From assembly GCF_003668995.1 (NCBI RefSeq), contig NZ_CP033068.1, forward strand, positions 62,001-126,000: a DNA stretch of 64,000 nt, given 5' to 3'. This DNA comes from Flavobacterium sp. 140616W15 (GTDB lineage Bacteria > Bacteroidota > Bacteroidia > Flavobacteriales > Flavobacteriaceae). The position numbers and the translations under genes were made by a program. The notes under the pieces are model-generated. The model was not told where the DNA came from and made no database searches. It saw only the letters and a program-made list of their open reading frames with translations. Positions 55,373-64,000 of the stretch are shown in pieces (position 1 is the first letter of the stretch; every line of letters begins with the position of its first letter).

Positions 55373-55705
55373 TTACAATTCGTTTTTAATTTCTATCAAT
55401 TCTTTTTTTATCGACTCTAATTTACGTATTATTTCGAATTTATCTAATGTTTTCTTTTGTCCTTCTTTTAAGTGGATTTTGGCTCCTTCGAGTGTAAAGC
55501 CACGTTCTTTTACCAAATGAAAGATTAACTGCAGGTTTTTTACATCCTCAGGCGTAAACATTCTGTTGCCTTTAGCGTTTTTTTTAGGTTTAAGAATATC
55601 AAATTCTCCATCCCAAAACCGTATCAAAGAAGCATTCACATTAAATGCTTTGGCGATTTCGCCAATACTATAATATCGTTTGTCAGGTTGTAATTCTATG
55701 TGCAT
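55373..55705 (-). CDS. MerR family regulator
   Basis: A 110-residue MerR-type winged HTH: KRYYSIGEIAKAFNVNASLIRFWDGEFDILKPKKNAKGNRMFTPEDV, followed by a helix but no effector domain. It is one base away from the stop of the M23 peptidase gene and upstream of lemA, suggesting that it is co-transcribed with and may regulate this operon. Confidence 0.88.
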   Translation of the reverse strand: MHIELQPDKRYYSIGEIAKAFNVNASLIRFWDGEFDILKPKKNAKGNRMFTPEDVKNLQLIFHLVKERGFTLEGAKIHLKEGQKKTLDKFEIIRKLESIKKELIEIKNEL

Positions 55706-55706
55706 T

Positions 55707-56684
55707 TTAATCTAATGATTGATTTTCTTGGTTTGCTAATTGCGAAATGGCGACGTATTCTACTGCTGAAATATTTCCGTAATAAAAATTAAGCGGGTTT
55801 ACTACTTTACCATCTTTATGAACTTCGTAATGACAATGTGGTCCTTCTGATCTTCCTGTGCTTCCTACATATCCAATTACATCACCACGTTTTACTCTTT
55901 GTCCAGGTCGGCAGTTGTATTTGCTTAAATGGGCATACAGAGTCTCGTAGCCAAAACCGTGCCTAATTACGACATGATTACCAAAACCAGAAGCATTATT
56001 GTCAGCTCTATCTATGACACCATCTCCAGTGGCATAAACGGGAGTTCCTACTTTGGCTGTAAAATCCATACCCTCATGCATTTTACGTACTTTGGTAAAA
56101 GGATCTGTTCTGTAACCAAAACCAGAAACCATGCGTTTTAAATTTTCATTCTGTACTGGCTGAATGGCAGGGATTGCAGATAATAAATCTTCTTTGGCAC
56201 TCGCTAGTTTTAAAATTTCATCTAATGATCTCGATTGTATTGCTAATTGTTTAGATAGAACATCAATTCTTTTAGTTGTTTTGATTACTAATTGTGAATT
56301 GTTATACCCTTCTAACGCTTTATATCTTTCAATTCTGGAAAATCCTGCTTTTCGTATCGAATCTGGAATCTCTTTTTTATTAAAATAAACTCTGTATAAA
56401 TTATTGTCACGTTCTTCAAGACTCTCAACTACAGCATCAATCTGATCCATTTTTTTATTTAAAATCGAATAATTCAATTTTAAATTTTCAATTTCACGAG
56501 CTTGTAAGCGGTCTTTTGGAGTTTCAAAGTAAGGAGTGTTCAACAATATTACAAAAGCCAAAAAGCCAAATAATGTAGAAGCCACTAAAAACAAGACAAC
56601 AAAGCCAAATTTAGTCCTTTTTTTAGTTTTTATTTTTCGGTAGGCCAAATTTTCCGAATCGTAATAATATTTTACTTTCGCCAT
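55707..56684 (-). CDS. M23 family metallopeptidase
   Basis: A 325-residue peptidoglycan endopeptidase. One N-terminal membrane anchor (about residues 28-48), a coiled-coil region, and a LytM domain with HEGMDF (H-x3-D), YAHLS and HCHYE (HxH). Family members cut peptide cross-bridges or activate amidases. The zinc ligands are all present. First gene of the M23-MerR-LemA-TPM-TPM operon, divergent from alaS. Confidence 0.93.
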   Translation of the reverse strand: MAKVKYYYDSENLAYRKIKTKKRTKFGFVVLFLVASTLFGFLAFVILLNTPYFETPKDRLQAREIENLKLNYSILNKKMDQIDAVVESLEERDNNLYRVYFNKKEIPDSIRKAGFSRIERYKALEGYNNSQLVIKTTKRIDVLSKQLAIQSRSLDEILKLASAKEDLLSAIPAIQPVQNENLKRMVSGFGYRTDPFTKVRKMHEGMDFTAKVGTPVYATGDGVIDRADNNASGFGNHVVIRHGFGYETLYAHLSKYNCRPGQRVKRGDVIGYVGSTGRSEGPHCHYEVHKDGKVVNPLNFYYGNISAVEYVAISQLANQENQSLD

Positions 56685-56698
56685 ATTTTAAAATACCC

Positions 56699-56706
56699 TA
56701 TTTTTG
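56699..56706 (+). promoter_or_regulatory. -7 element of the alaS promoter
   Basis: TATTTTTG matches TANNTTTG, about 175 bp before the alaS start, in the 196-bp divergent region shared with the M23 gene. A TTTC about 20 bp upstream is a poor -33. Confidence 0.4.
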
Positions 56707-56880
56707 CACATTGTAAAAATGTTAGTCGAACAAATTTAATAAATTGTTTCAGTTGTTCTGCCCTTTTTTCAATAATAAAATAATTAGTCAGTTAGATAAT
56801 TTATAATTTAGATAATTAAAAATAGAGTTATCTATACATAATTGACACATTTTCAAATTGGCACATTTTCAAATTTAAAT

Positions 56881-59519
56881 ATGAAATCACAAGACGTACG
56901 CAAGCAATTTTTAGACTTTTTTCAGAGTAAAGGGCATTTAATTGTCCCATCTGCTCCAATTGTTCTTAAAGACGACCCAACCCTAATGTTCAATAATTCG
57001 GGAATGGCCCAGTTTAAAGAATATTTTTTAGGAAATGGAACGCCAAAAAGTCCTAGAATAGCCGACACGCAAAAATGTCTTCGTGTTTCAGGAAAACATA
57101 ATGATCTTGAAGATGTAGGTTTTGACACGTATCACCATACAATGTTTGAAATGCTTGGAAATTGGTCTTTTGGAGATTATTTCAAAAAGAAGCAATTAAT
57201 TGGGCATGGGAACTATTGACTGAAGTTTATAAAATTCCAAAGGAAAATCTTTATGTTTCTGTTTTTGAAGGAAGCAAAGAAGATAATGTTCCGTTTGATC
57301 AGGAAGCTTGGGATATTTGGAAGACTCTAATCGATGAAGATCGAATTATTCTTGGAAACAAAAAGGATAATTTTTGGGAAATGGGTGATCAGGGACCATG
57401 CGGACCATGTTCAGAAATTCATGTTGATTTACGTACAGAGGAAGAAAAAGCAGAAGTTTCAGGAAAGAGTTTAGTTAATAACGACCACCCGCAAGTGGTA
57501 GAAATCTGGAATAATGTATTCATGGAATTCAACCGTAAAGCTGATGGATCTCTTGAAAAACTTCCGGCACAACACGTTGATACTGGAATGGGATTTGAGC
57601 GTTTGTGTATGGCATTACAAGGAAAAACGTCTAATTATGATACAGATGTTTTTACACCACTTATTGAAAAAGTAGAACAAATTACAGGTTTTAAATACAC
57701 TTCTGACGAAGTTAAAAATATAAGTGAAGAGCAAAATAAAACTAATATTGCGATTCGTGTAGTAGTAGATCACGTTCGTGCTGTTGCATTTGCAATTGCC
57801 GATGGACAATTACCATCAAATACAGGAGCAGGATATGTAATACGTAGAATATTGCGTCGTGCTATTCGTTATGGATTTACTTTTTTAGATACCAAAGAGC
57901 CTTTTATTTATAAGTTGGTAGAGACACTAAGCACACAAATGGGTGTTTCGTTTCCAGAAATTAAATTGCAAAAAGAACTTTGTGCAAATGTAATTCGTGA
58001 AGAAGAAAATTCTTTTTTACGTACACTGGACCAAGGATTGGTATTACTAGATAATATTATTGCAAATAATAGCGATAAAGTTATTTCGGGGAAAAAAGCA
58101 TTCGAATTATATGATACTTATGGTTTTCCAATTGATTTAACAGCTTTGATTCTTTCTGAAAAAGGATTTAAATTAGACGAAGCAGGTTTTGAATCAGAAT
58201 TGCAAAAACAAAAAGAGCGTTCTCGTGCAGCTTCAAAAGTAAAAGCAGGAGATTGGCAAATTTTGATTGATGATGAAGATGAAGAATTCATAGGGTATGA
58301 CCGTACTGAAGCGATGGTTAAAATTACTCGTTACCGTAAAGTGGAGAGCGCTAAGGATGGAGAAATTTATCAAATCGTATTTAATATGACGCCTTTTTAT
58401 CCAGAAGGTGGAGGACAAGTAGGTGATAAAGGATATTTTGAGGCTAGTAATGGAGATGTGATTTATATTATTGATACTAAGAAAGAAAATAATGTAATTA
58501 TACATTTCGCTAAAGAAATTCCAAATAATTTATCAGAGACTTTTAAAGCTTATGTAGACGTAAGTACAAGAAAAAGCTCTGCTTCAAATCACTCAGCAAC
58601 ACACTTAATGCATCAGGCATTGCGTACTATTTTAGGAACGCATGTAGAGCAAAAAGGATCATTGGTAAGTCCGAAATATTTAAGATTTGACTTTTCTCAT
58701 TTCTCAAAAGTAACTGACGAAGAATTACAGCAAGTTGAAGACTTTGTAAACGCAAGAATTCAAGAGCAATTGCCATTAATAGAGAGAAGAAATGTACCAT
58801 TTGAACAAGCTGTTCAAGAAGGTGCAATGGCTTTGTTTGGTGAAAAATATGGAGATCACGTACGTGCAATCAAATTTGGTGATAGTATGGAATTATGTGG
58901 TGGTATTCACGTAAATAATACTGCTGATATTTGGTATTTCAAGATTGTGAGTGAAGGAGCAGTTGCATCTGGAGTTCGTCGTATCGAAGCAATAACTTCA
59001 GAGGCTGTAAAAGAATATTTTGCAAATCAAGCTGAGAAATTAAAAGAAATAAATGCAGTTTTAAAAAATGCACAAGATCCTATAAAGGCAGTTATTTCGT
59101 TGCAAGATGAAAATGCTAAATTGAAAAAACAGTTGGAATCTTTATTGAAAGATAAAGCTAAAAACATGAAAGGGGATCTGGCTAAGGAATTACAGGAAAT
59201 AAATGGAGTACAGTTCTTGGCAAAACAAGTTGATTTATCTCCAGAAGGGGCTAAAGATTTAGTTTATGAACTTGGAAATTTAGGAACTAATTTATTTTTA
59301 CTTTTGGCTACAGCCGAAGAAGGAAAGCCGATGTTAACATGTTATATCTCTAAAGAATTAGTTGCAGACAAAAAACTAAACGCAGGACAAGTAGTTCGTG
59401 AATTAGGGAAATATATCCAAGGTGGAGGAGGAGGACAACCCTTCTTTGCAACTGCTGGAGGTAAAAATGCAGATGGAATTCCAGAAGCTTTAGCAAAAGC
59501 TATTGAGTACGTAAAGTAA
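56881..59519 (+). CDS. alaS: Alanyl-tRNA synthetase (apparent frameshift)
   Basis: Two overlapping frames make one AlaRS of about 879 residues. The first ([19 protein letters not shown]...SFGDYFKK) and the second ([17 protein letters not shown]...) join if the A5 run at 57184-57188 is read as A6; otherwise the product stops at about 113 residues. Class II motifs, the editing-domain HSATHLMH and CGGIHV, and the C-Ala domain are all present. The gene is essential, so a sequencing or assembly indel is the likely cause. Start chosen at the ATG after a long AT-rich leader; an in-frame ATG 39 nt upstream is less likely. Confidence 0.93.
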
Positions 59520-59586
59520 GGATTTAAGGGACTGGGTTTCTAGGAAGTTAAGTCTCTAAGATTTAAATATTCTTAAAATATAATGT

Positions 59587-59634
59587 AAGCTCAAACAAAA
59601 TAATAGTTTTATTGTTTTGTTTGAGCTTTTTTGT
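59587..59634 (+). terminator. Terminator of alaS
   Basis: AAGCTCAAACAAAA (59587-59600) pairs with TTTTGTTTGAGCTT (59615-59628), followed by T residues. Confidence 0.9.
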
Positions 59635-59679
59635 TGTGTTTAAGTATGTTTTTGTTAGGTTATTTGTTAATTTTTGGTT

Positions 59680-59687
59680 TACATTTG
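59680..59687 (+). promoter_or_regulatory. -7 element for the first paralogous lipoprotein
   Basis: TACATTTG fits TANNTTTG, 33 bp before the start codon; no -33 at the ideal distance. Confidence 0.4.
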
Positions 59688-59720
59688 TTGCTTATTGTTA
59701 ATACATAACCTATTAAAAAA

Positions 59721-60476
59721 ATGAAAAAAAACCTACTTTGCCTTTTTAGTGCTTTATTAGTGCTGGCTTCTTGTTCAAGTGATGTGACCAGAGAAGATGA
59801 TGATACAACTATAACTAATCCAACTGAGGGTCAGACATTCTTAAAAAAGACAATTGAAAAAGAGGATGGCTTAACATTAACTACCAATTATAAATATAAT
59901 GGTAATAAATTGGTAAGCGTAATCGATAGTAATGGTGGATCTATGATTTATACTTATACAGGAGATTTAATTACCAAATTGGAATTTAAACTAGCAGATG
60001 GTACCTTAGAACAAGTAAATTCGTATATGTACAGTACAGATGGTAAGTTGACAACTTTTACACGAGTTGAGCCTCTTGAAGATTATGGATATAAAGAGTC
60101 ATATACATATAATGCAAATGGTACAATTACAGTAAATTCATATGGAGGAAATGTAGGGGCACAAAATGATGTTGCGGGAAAAAGTACCATTACATTTCTT
60201 AATGGAGTAGTGATTGAAATTACTAGTACAAATTCACCAAATCACAAATACACCTATGATACTAAAAATAATCCTTTAAAGAATGTTTTAGGTATGGATA
60301 AAATTGCTTTTGTTGATGGTGAAGCTGATGGGAACTTGCATAATATTCTTACTGATCATACTGGTGATGCGGTTTGGGCTAGTTCTGTTTATACTTATAA
60401 CACAAGTAATTACCCTGCAACAAGTATTGAAACTACTCAAGTAGGAAAAGTATCTACGGAATATTTCTACCAGTAG
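59721..60476 (+). CDS. YD-repeat-like lipoprotein, paralogue 1
   Basis: A 251-residue lipoprotein (LLVLASCSSD, Cys18). After an acidic linker come short beta repeats of YD/RHS type: YKYNGNKLVSVIDSNGGSMIYTYTGDLITKLEF and YTYNANGTITVNSYGG. The segment YDTKNNPLKNVLG is shared with paralogue 2 (YDNKNNPLKNILG). Probably exposed on the outer membrane. Function unknown. Not long enough for a full RHS toxin cage. Confidence 0.78.
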   Translation: MKKNLLCLFSALLVLASCSSDVTREDDDTTITNPTEGQTFLKKTIEKEDGLTLTTNYKYNGNKLVSVIDSNGGSMIYTYTGDLITKLEFKLADGTLEQVNSYMYSTDGKLTTFTRVEPLEDYGYKESYTYNANGTITVNSYGGNVGAQNDVAGKSTITFLNGVVIEITSTNSPNHKYTYDTKNNPLKNVLGMDKIAFVDGEADGNLHNILTDHTGDAVWASSVYTYNTSNYPATSIETTQVGKVSTEYFYQ

Positions 60477-60548
60477 TTATTTAAAAAAAAATATAATTTA
60501 AGACTTGTTCTTAGGATTATATAATAACAAAAGGCACATACAATTTTT

Positions 60549-60588
60549 AGAAACCCCTTTCATTTTAGTGAAAGGGGTTTCTGTTTTT
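60549..60588. terminator. Bidirectional terminator
   Basis: AGAAACCCCTTTCA pairs with TGAAAGGGGTTTCT, T-run on the right and A/T-rich on the left. It separates the lipoprotein and ABC exporter genes, which converge. A degenerate CTTAG tract (60598-60632) follows. Confidence 0.88.
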
Positions 60589-60643
60589 AGAATAGAAAAC
60601 TTAGCTACTTAGAACCTTAAGATCTTAGCAACTCATAGAAAAA

Positions 60644-62389
60644 CTATTTTCGTTCACCAATTTGTTGACGCCACATGGCATAATACAATCCTTTTTCGAG
60701 TACTAAATCATCGTGTTTACCTTGTTCGATAATTTTACCTTGTTCTAATACAAATATTTTGTCAGCATGCATTACAGTTGATAATCGATGTGCAATTAAA
60801 ACTGTAATTCTGTTTTTGTCTGATATATTTCGGATTGTAGTATTAATTTCTTCTTCGGTAATAGAGTCTAATGCTGAAGTTGCTTCGTCAAAAATCAACA
60901 AATTAGGATTTCTTAAAATGGCGCGTGCAATAGATAAACGCTGTTTCTCTCCACCTGACACTTTAATTCCTCCTTCGCCAATTGTTGTGTTTAAACCATC
61001 TTCGGCACGCTGTAAGAGCTTTTCACAACTGGCTCTTTTCAGAGCATCATGTAAATCTTCATCTGTAGCGGATGGTTTAACAAACAATAAATTTTCCCGA
61101 ATTGTTCCTGAAAATAATTGTGCATCTTGGGTTACAAATCCCAGTTGTTTTCTTAAATCTAATAAATCAATTTCGGTTGAATCGATATCATTATAAAGAA
61201 CTTTACCTTGAGCAGGTGTATATAATCCAACCAATAGTTTTACTAAAGTGGTTTTTCCAGAGCCAGATGGACCTACAAAAGCTACTGTCTCTCCTTGTTT
61301 AATATCAAAATTAATATTCTCTACGGCTTTGAATTTAGCGGTTTTATGTTGAAAGCTTACATTCGAAAAAAGCAACGAGCGAATGGCTCCAACGTGTTTT
61401 GGGTTTTTTGGACGAAATTCTTTTGGAGCGCTTAACAAGGTTTTAAAATTTTCCATAGAAACTTTGGTTTCATTAAGAGCAATTATAAAGTTTCCTAATT
61501 CTTGTAAAGGTCCAAAAATGAAAAAAGTAAAGAATACCATAGTTAGTAAATCACCCACAATTATTTTTTGCCCAAACAAGAAATAATACAGTGTAAAAAC
61601 CACACAAGTTCTTAAAAAGTGAACAGTTGTACCTTGAATAAAACTTAAACTTCTGATGAAACGGATTTTTTGCAATTCCAATTGCAGAATTTTGAAGGTG
61701 TTTAAATTCAAACGTTTTTCTTCCTGATACGTTAATCCAAGACTTTTTACAAGTTCGATATTTCTAAGACTTTCGGTAGTAGAACCAGCCAAAGCATTGG
61801 TTTGATTTACAATTTTTCGAGAAACAATTTTTATCTTTTTACCTAAATAAGAACTTACTAAGGCGATAATTGGAGCTGTAATTAAGAATATTATAGAAAT
61901 GCGATAATCAATTCGGGCAACATAAATGATTACAAATATGAATCCGATAACAGTTTGAAAAATTAGAGAAATAGAAAGTGTAATTAATTTTTCAGAATCT
62001 GAGCGTACTTTGGTCAGTTTACTTAAAGTTTCGCCACTACGCTGGTCTTCGAATTCAGCAAAAGGTAAATCGAGTGATTTTTTAATACCATCAGTATACA
62101 TTTGAGCACCAGTTCGCTGAATAACAACATTGGTGAAATAATCCTGAAAGTTTTTGGTAATTCTTGAAATCATTGCTGCGCCAAGTGAAAGACCAAGCCA
62201 AAATGCTACAGATTTAATAAAACCAATCTCATTTCCCTTGTATTTAGCTAATCCAACACCGCAATCTTGCATCAATTTCCCCGTAATTACAGAATCGGAT
62301 AAGCTGAAGCAGATGTTTATAGTTGCCATAACCAAGGCTAGAAACAACAGCATTTTATGTTTGATTATATAGGAATATAGTAATTTCAT
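60644..62389 (-). CDS. ABC exporter, fused permease and ATPase
   Basis: A 581-residue half-transporter. Residues 1-310 hold six membrane helices (ABC_membrane type I); residues 330-581 the ATPase with Walker A GPSGSGKT, Q-loop FVTQDAQLFSG, signature VSGGEKQR and Walker B LLIFDEATSALD. It is expected to act as a homodimer in the inner membrane and export a lipid, peptide or drug; MsbA-like. It lies between two paralogous lipoprotein genes. Confidence 0.92.
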   Translation of the reverse strand: MKLLYSYIIKHKMLLFLALVMATINICFSLSDSVITGKLMQDCGVGLAKYKGNEIGFIKSVAFWLGLSLGAAMISRITKNFQDYFTNVVIQRTGAQMYTDGIKKSLDLPFAEFEDQRSGETLSKLTKVRSDSEKLITLSISLIFQTVIGFIFVIIYVARIDYRISIIFLITAPIIALVSSYLGKKIKIVSRKIVNQTNALAGSTTESLRNIELVKSLGLTYQEEKRLNLNTFKILQLELQKIRFIRSLSFIQGTTVHFLRTCVVFTLYYFLFGQKIIVGDLLTMVFFTFFIFGPLQELGNFIIALNETKVSMENFKTLLSAPKEFRPKNPKHVGAIRSLLFSNVSFQHKTAKFKAVENINFDIKQGETVAFVGPSGSGKTTLVKLLVGLYTPAQGKVLYNDIDSTEIDLLDLRKQLGFVTQDAQLFSGTIRENLLFVKPSATDEDLHDALKRASCEKLLQRAEDGLNTTIGEGGIKVSGGEKQRLSIARAILRNPNLLIFDEATSALDSITEEEINTTIRNISDKNRITVLIAHRLSTVMHADKIFVLEQGKIIEQGKHDDLVLEKGLYYAMWRQQIGERK

Positions 62390-62545
62390 ATATGAATATT
62401 AATTTAAAAGAGATGCAAAAGTAATGAATTGATTGGCTTTGTACTGTTGGTTTAAGGTATTAAAATTGTGATTTTTAGTTTAATTGCTGATTTGGCATAT
62501 GTTAAAACATCTCTTAATTCATGATAGAAAAAAGACCTTTAATAG

Positions 62546-62577
62546 TTTGTGTTAGGTTTTTTAAAAAGATACTTTTG
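62546..62577 (+). promoter_or_regulatory. Promoter of the second paralogous lipoprotein
   Basis: TTTG (62546-62549), 20 bp and TACTTTTG (62570-62577): the best match to the Bacteroidota consensus in the window, 28 bp before the start codon. Confidence 0.75.
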
Positions 62578-62605
62578 AGCAAATTATAAACCTACAAATT
62601 TATTT

Positions 62606-63439
62606 ATGAAAAATTTTTTATGCCTATTTAGTGCTTTGACTTTAGTTTTAGCGTCTTGTTCAAATGATAAAGATGATAATTCTGTTAATGATTCTGTTGG
62701 AGATGTTAGTGTAATTCTTCCTAAAATATTGAAATATAAGGATATGGAAGATTCATCTGAAAATGCTACATATATATCTACATATAATGGGAATAAAATT
62801 TTGAGTGTCAAAGATGAGGCAGGAAGAACAGATTATACGTATGATGGTAATTTTATTGTAAAAGAAATTAATTATGATACTGAGAGCATACCTGGTAAAG
62901 ATGTAATAAGCGATGTAACAGTTTATTCTTATGTAAATGGTAAACTAGTAGAATCATCATATACGGAGGCTTACTCGACAGATTTCCCTAATGGACAATA
63001 CAAAAGGAGAACAGTACTTAGTCACAATATTGATGGTACAGTAAAAAGAGAGGTTTATAAGACAGATTATGCTACTGGAATAGAAGAAAAAAGTAATTAT
63101 GTTGAAGTCCTTACTTATACAAATGGAAATTTAGTTAAAAGCGTAGAAACAAATAGTGAAACAAACAGTGTTTTTACAGCTACATATGAATACGATAATA
63201 AAAATAATCCTTTAAAAAACATTTTAGGATTTAGTTTATTAATAGATCATAGTGAAGGAGAAGGATCTATGAGTTCTGTTAATAATACTGTAAAATATAC
63301 GGCTTCGTATAGTACTGATGTTGAGGCTAGGGTTTATAAAAGAGAGTTGGTTTATGATGAGAAGGGATACCCAACAAAAATTACATCTTATAAAAAAGAT
63401 GGTACAACTGAGAATAGAATAGATGAATACACATATTAA
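62606..63439 (+). CDS. YD-repeat-like lipoprotein, paralogue 2
   Basis: A 277-residue lipoprotein (TLVLASCSND, Cys19) with the same layout as paralogue 1: acidic linker, then STYNGNKILSVKDEAGRTDYTYDGNFIVKEI and the shared YDNKNNPLKNILGF segment, ending in a YD-like strand (IDEYTY). Has its own strong promoter and terminator, so each paralogue is an independent unit. Confidence 0.78.
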   Translation: MKNFLCLFSALTLVLASCSNDKDDNSVNDSVGDVSVILPKILKYKDMEDSSENATYISTYNGNKILSVKDEAGRTDYTYDGNFIVKEINYDTESIPGKDVISDVTVYSYVNGKLVESSYTEAYSTDFPNGQYKRRTVLSHNIDGTVKREVYKTDYATGIEEKSNYVEVLTYTNGNLVKSVETNSETNSVFTATYEYDNKNNPLKNILGFSLLIDHSEGEGSMSSVNNTVKYTASYSTDVEARVYKRELVYDEKGYPTKITSYKKDGTTENRIDEYTY

Positions 63440-63460
63440 TTATATTTTTTTAAATTATTT

Positions 63461-63494
63461 AAAAAGCCAAATACTTCTGTGTTTGGCTTTTTTG
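63461..63494 (+). terminator. Terminator after paralogue 2
   Basis: AAAAGCCAAA (63462-63471) pairs with TTTGGCTTTT (63482-63491), then T residues. Confidence 0.88.
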
Positions 63495-63647
63495 TTTGTA
63501 TAAAATGGTTGAAAACTTCAAATTATATAATTCAGTACTCCTATGCTAATTAAATAAAACTCAAGGTTTTTATTGTTAAAAATGAGTCTGTATTACTAGG
63601 TAATTAGCTTTGGTTTCGTTTAATTTGCCGAAAAAAGAAATTTATAC

Positions 63648-64000
63648 ATGAAAAAAATACTCTATTTATTCACTGCTTCATTATTTGCTTTAAGTTCGTG
63701 TTCATCAGATAATGATGATTTGTCACCTATACTTCCTATAGAAGAAATCTTAATTCTACCTAAAACAATTTCGTATATCTATCCATCTGATTTTTTCGGT
63801 ACTAATAGTAAAAGCACTATTACTTATAGTGGAAACAAAATTCTGAGCATTGTTGATGAGAATTCAAAAACAACCTATACTTATGATGGTGATCTTATCA
63901 CAAAACAAGAACAATTTAGTATAAATACACAAGGAAAAGAAGTTAAAGCTAAAGAGGTTGTGTATTTATATGAAAATGGAAAGTTAAAAATCAGAATTTA
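63648..64000 (+). CDS. YD-repeat-like lipoprotein, paralogue 3 (3' truncated)
   Basis: Open to the window edge (117 codons visible). Lipobox SLFALSSCSSDND (Cys18); ITYSGNKILSIVDENSKTTYTYDGDLITKQEQ is nearly the same as the first repeat of paralogue 2. The third member of the set; more copies may lie to the right. Confidence 0.78.
   Translation, partial: MKKILYLFTASLFALSSCSSDNDDLSPILPIEEILILPKTISYIYPSDFFGTNSKSTITYSGNKILSIVDENSKTTYTYDGDLITKQEQFSINTQGKEVKAKEVVYLYENGKLKIRI

Overview
The window is a chromosomal segment of a Flavobacterium-like member of the Bacteroidota. The evidence is the gliding/type IX secretion genes gldK-gldL-gldM-gldN at the left edge, the very AT-rich intergenic DNA, several promoters of the Bacteroidota type (TTG/TTTG, about 20 bp, TANNTTTG), many SusC/PorT-style outer-membrane proteins and lipoproteins, and DUF families typical of Flavobacteriaceae. 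No rRNA, CRISPR array or intact mobile element was seen.

Layout. 1-4.1 kb: the T9SS motor/core operon gldK(partial)LMN. 4.2-23.6 kb: mostly ordinary chromosomal genes, namely a FAD oxidoreductase, an ABC-F ATPase, an App1-type phosphatidate phosphatase divergent from a lipid kinase, a FemAB/GNAT-like protein, a GT39-type glycosyltransferase, a LexA-like S24 repressor divergent from a large HEPN-like protein, and an AraC regulator divergent from a peptidase-M24 homologue that has lost most of its metal ligands. 23.65-43.43 kb: an accessory region bounded by tRNA-Glu(TTC) and initiator tRNA-Met(CAT), both on the minus strand. 43.5-64 kb: core genes era, der and alaS, a TonB-receptor/Rrf2 module, a LemA/TPM operon, an ABC exporter, and a set of three paralogous lipoproteins that runs off the right edge.

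The most interesting part is the 24-43 kb region. It is cut into units of one to five genes by about eight copies of a block made of the tRNA transcription-terminator hairpin (GCTTCAGATTTCTCTGAAGC). Several copies are followed by a decayed copy of a tRNA 3' end, most clearly at 38.0 and 41.9 kb, where about 25-32 nt match the 3' end of the neighbouring initiator tRNA. All tRNA-like fragments lie in the same orientation as the intact tRNA. A frameshifted, stop-ridden tyrosine recombinase C-terminus sits inside at 38.7-38.96 kb. In addition, an imperfect-palindromic repeat (TACTACA...TGTAGTA) lies 6-20 bp after the stop codons of four plus-strand genes, a geometry like that of integron cassettes. 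I read this as a fossil array of integrative units or cassettes accreted next to tRNA genes; this is inference and no working recombinase is in the window.

Other points of note: a previously unflagged 34-codon leader ORF ending Met-Cys-Met-Cys between an operator-like palindrome and a TonB receptor controlled, presumably, by a cysteine-rich Rrf2 protein; two homopolymer frameshifts (alaS and a membrane-anchored PD-(D/E)XK-like gene), which may be sequencing errors; a (CATCTAA)19 tandem repeat; and an (AATC)6 repeat directly in front of a start codon.
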